In this document: positions 62,828 to 64,000 of the stretch, piece by piece
Position numbering within the stretch: position 1 is the stretch's first letter
How the letters are laid out: every line of letters begins with the position of its first letter
Assembly: GCA_036012865.1 (NCBI GenBank)
Contig: DASCQC010000004.1
Location: 3,499 to 67,498 of the forward strand
DNA length: 64,000 nt
Reading direction: 5' to 3'
Source of the DNA: DASCQC01 sp036012865
GTDB taxonomy: Bacteria > Pseudomonadota > Gammaproteobacteria > Comchoanobacterales > Comchoanobacteraceae
The notes under the pieces: model-generated
Databases searched by the model: none
The model's input: the letters and a program-made list of their open reading frames with translations, nothing else
What the model was told of the DNA's origin: nothing
Translations under genes and position numbers: made by a program

Positions 62828-63501
62828 TGACTGATGATAATAGCAGAATTGTTATTGCAGATACGGAAACAACGGGCTTTGATCCTAAGAATCATCGCAT
62901 TGTTGAAATAGGTTGTGCGTTATTGAGTGGGCGCGAATGGAGTGGCGAGAGTCATCAATGGTATATTAACCCTTGCCGATCTGTGAGTGATTCGATTAAG
63001 GTCCATGGTCTAAGCAATGACTTTTTAGCTGATAAACCTAAGTTTGATCAGGTATGTTCAGAGTTTTTGGAGGTGGTGAAGGGGACAAAGCTGGTCATGC
63101 ATAACGCTTCCTTTGATGTGAGTTTTTTGAATATGGAGTTGGGGCGATGTGGCTTGGGAGCTATTACGGATTATTGTGAGGTGATTGATACATTGGCCTT
63201 GGCGCGCAAACGTTTTCCTATGCAAAAAAACTCACTGGATGCTTTGTGTTCTAGGTTTGGTGTAGATAATTCTAATCGAGAGCTGCATGGGGCGTTGAAA
63301 GACTCTGTGTTGTTGTTAAATGTTTATTTAGCGCTGACACGAAAACAGAACCCTTTGTTTAATTCTCAAGCCAAACAGGAAGAGGAAGAGGTGGAGGGTT
63401 ATGCTCAGGTTCCTGACACTAAGGTCATCTATGCAAATGACCTAGAAATTCAGTCACATAGGAAGTTTTTTGAGAATAATGCTAAGAAGTTGGTTGATTA
63501 A
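62827..63501 (+). CDS. dnaQ: DNA polymerase III epsilon subunit (proofreading exonuclease)
   Basis: A 224-residue 3'-5' exonuclease that proofreads for the replicative polymerase. The DEDDh motifs are ADTETTGFD (D12, E14), HNASFDVSF and LHGALKDS. The C-terminal 45 residues (after QNPLF) form the linker and clamp/alpha-binding region, with the acidic run EEEEVEG. Length is slightly below E. coli (243). The start overlaps the rnhA stop in TAATG. The next genes are the tRNA cluster. Confidence 0.95.
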   Translation: MTDDNSRIVIADTETTGFDPKNHRIVEIGCALLSGREWSGESHQWYINPCRSVSDSIKVHGLSNDFLADKPKFDQVCSEFLEVVKGTKLVMHNASFDVSFLNMELGRCGLGAITDYCEVIDTLALARKRFPMQKNSLDALCSRFGVDNSNRELHGALKDSVLLLNVYLALTRKQNPLFNSQAKQEEEEVEGYAQVPDTKVIYANDLEIQSHRKFFENNAKKLVD

Positions 63502-63503
63502 TG

Positions 63504-63532
63504 TTGACATTGCCTTTGATTTGTTTGAAAAT
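63504..63532 (+). promoter_or_regulatory. Promoter of the tRNA-Tyr/Gly/Thr-tuf operon
   Basis: A perfect TTGACA at 63504-63509 is followed, 17 bases later, by GAAAAT at 63527-63532 (4 of 6). tRNA-Tyr starts 12 bases downstream. Confidence 0.65.
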
Positions 63533-63543
63533 CCCTTGCTTAA

Positions 63544-63625
63544 GGAGGGGTTCCTGAGCGGTCAAAAGGACCAGACTGTAAATCTGGCGGCTATGCCTTC
63601 GCAGGTTCGAATCCTGCCCCCTCCA
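63544..63625 (+). tRNA. tRNA-Tyr (anticodon GTA)
   Basis: The acceptor GGAGGGG pairs with CCCCTCC, the loop is CTGTAAA, and a variable arm and the T arm GCAGG-TTCGAAT-CCTGC are intact. First of three tRNAs before tuf. Confidence 0.96.
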
Positions 63626-63628
63626 GCT

Positions 63629-63699
<71 letters not shown>

Positions 63700-63707
63700 A
63701 AGCTTTT

Positions 63708-63779
<72 letters not shown>

Positions 63780-63822
63780 GTAGGTTTATTATGGTTAGTG
63801 TTAACAGAGTGAGGTGTAAGTA

Positions 63823-64000
63823 ATGAGTAAAAGTGAATTTGTAAGAGAAAAGGCGCATAAGAATGTGGGAACCATCGGTCATGTTGATCATGGTAAAACA
63901 ACCTTGACAGCGGCGATAACGAAGTATTTTTATGTGGGTGATAATGCACCTGACATATCACAAATTGATAAGGCTCCAGAAGAAAGAGAAAGGGGTATTA
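63823..64000 (+). CDS. tuf: Elongation factor Tu, 3' part outside window
   Basis: The first 59 codons are present, starting at ATG 63823 with GAGGTG upstream. KAHKNVGTIGHVDHGKTTLTAAIT carries the P-loop GHVDHGKT and is diagnostic for EF-Tu, which brings aminoacyl-tRNA to the ribosome. Position after tRNA-Tyr, Gly and Thr is the classic tufB context. The stretch KYFYVGDNAPDISQIDKAPEERERG differs from the common KVLA...AYDQIDNAPEEKARG form. The gene continues beyond the window edge. Confidence 0.95.
   Translation, partial: MSKSEFVREKAHKNVGTIGHVDHGKTTLTAAITKYFYVGDNAPDISQIDKAPEERERGI

Overview
The window is AT-rich DNA from a gammaproteobacterium. It carries a tRNA-Tyr/Gly/Thr cluster leading into EF-Tu, the tig-clpP-clpX-lon block, the gloB / methyltransferase / rnhA / dnaQ neighbourhood, tamA-tamB, glyA-nrdR-nusB-pgpA, accB-accC, dapD and LPS-type genes (gmhA, a WaaE-like glycosyltransferase, lptB). 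Alongside these are proteins typical of host-associated lineages: a SET-domain protein, a eukaryote-like Ser/Thr kinase, cysteine-protease-like proteins, and many unrecognised multi-span membrane proteins in paralogous pairs. An intracellular, Legionellales-like gammaproteobacterium fits best; this lineage call is an inference.

Layout. 1-10 kb: a SET-domain protein cut by the left edge, a protein with three internal repeats, an LPS-type glycosyltransferase, deaD, and three membrane proteins (two are paralogues). 10-16 kb: a lytic transglycosylase, a DUF6356 protein, a DegT aminotransferase, gmhA, an archaeal/eukaryotic-type proS, and a 628-residue protein with an N-terminal Cys motif. 16-22 kb: tRNA-Thr, a thioesterase, rdgC, tyrS, then two adjacent paralogues that start with a conserved Cys-Gly-Thr-His-Ala motif and are the best candidates for an undescribed family. 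22-31 kb: yajQ-tadA-hydrolase, ppa, tamA-tamB, a possible holD, and glyA-nrdR-nusB-pgpA. 31-37 kb: a tandem duplication of a large membrane protein (one copy frameshifted), an SMR transporter fragment and an MFS permease. 37-46 kb: accBC, dsbD, dapD, four tRNAs, a kinase, an S41-like peptidase, a DUF374 acyltransferase, and a 680-base stretch without an intact gene. 46-57 kb: tig-clpP-clpX-lon followed without a break by an S1/P1 nuclease, two CPBP-type membrane proteases and an ABC exporter. 57-64 kb: hpf, mltD-lptB, gloB, methyltransferase-rnhA-dnaQ, the tRNA cluster and the start of tuf.

How the genes work together. The housekeeping genes lie in short operons with 1-14 base overlaps: envelope assembly (tamAB, lptB, mltD, dsbD), translation (proS, tyrS, tadA, tuf, tRNAs) and proteolysis (tig, clpPX, lon). 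The novel-looking genes sit at operon ends or between conserved blocks. Several losses are visible: riboflavin genes and thiL are absent from the nrdR-nusB-pgpA cluster, one membrane paralogue is frameshifted, and one transporter is truncated. This pattern fits a genome under reduction that keeps host-interaction genes.
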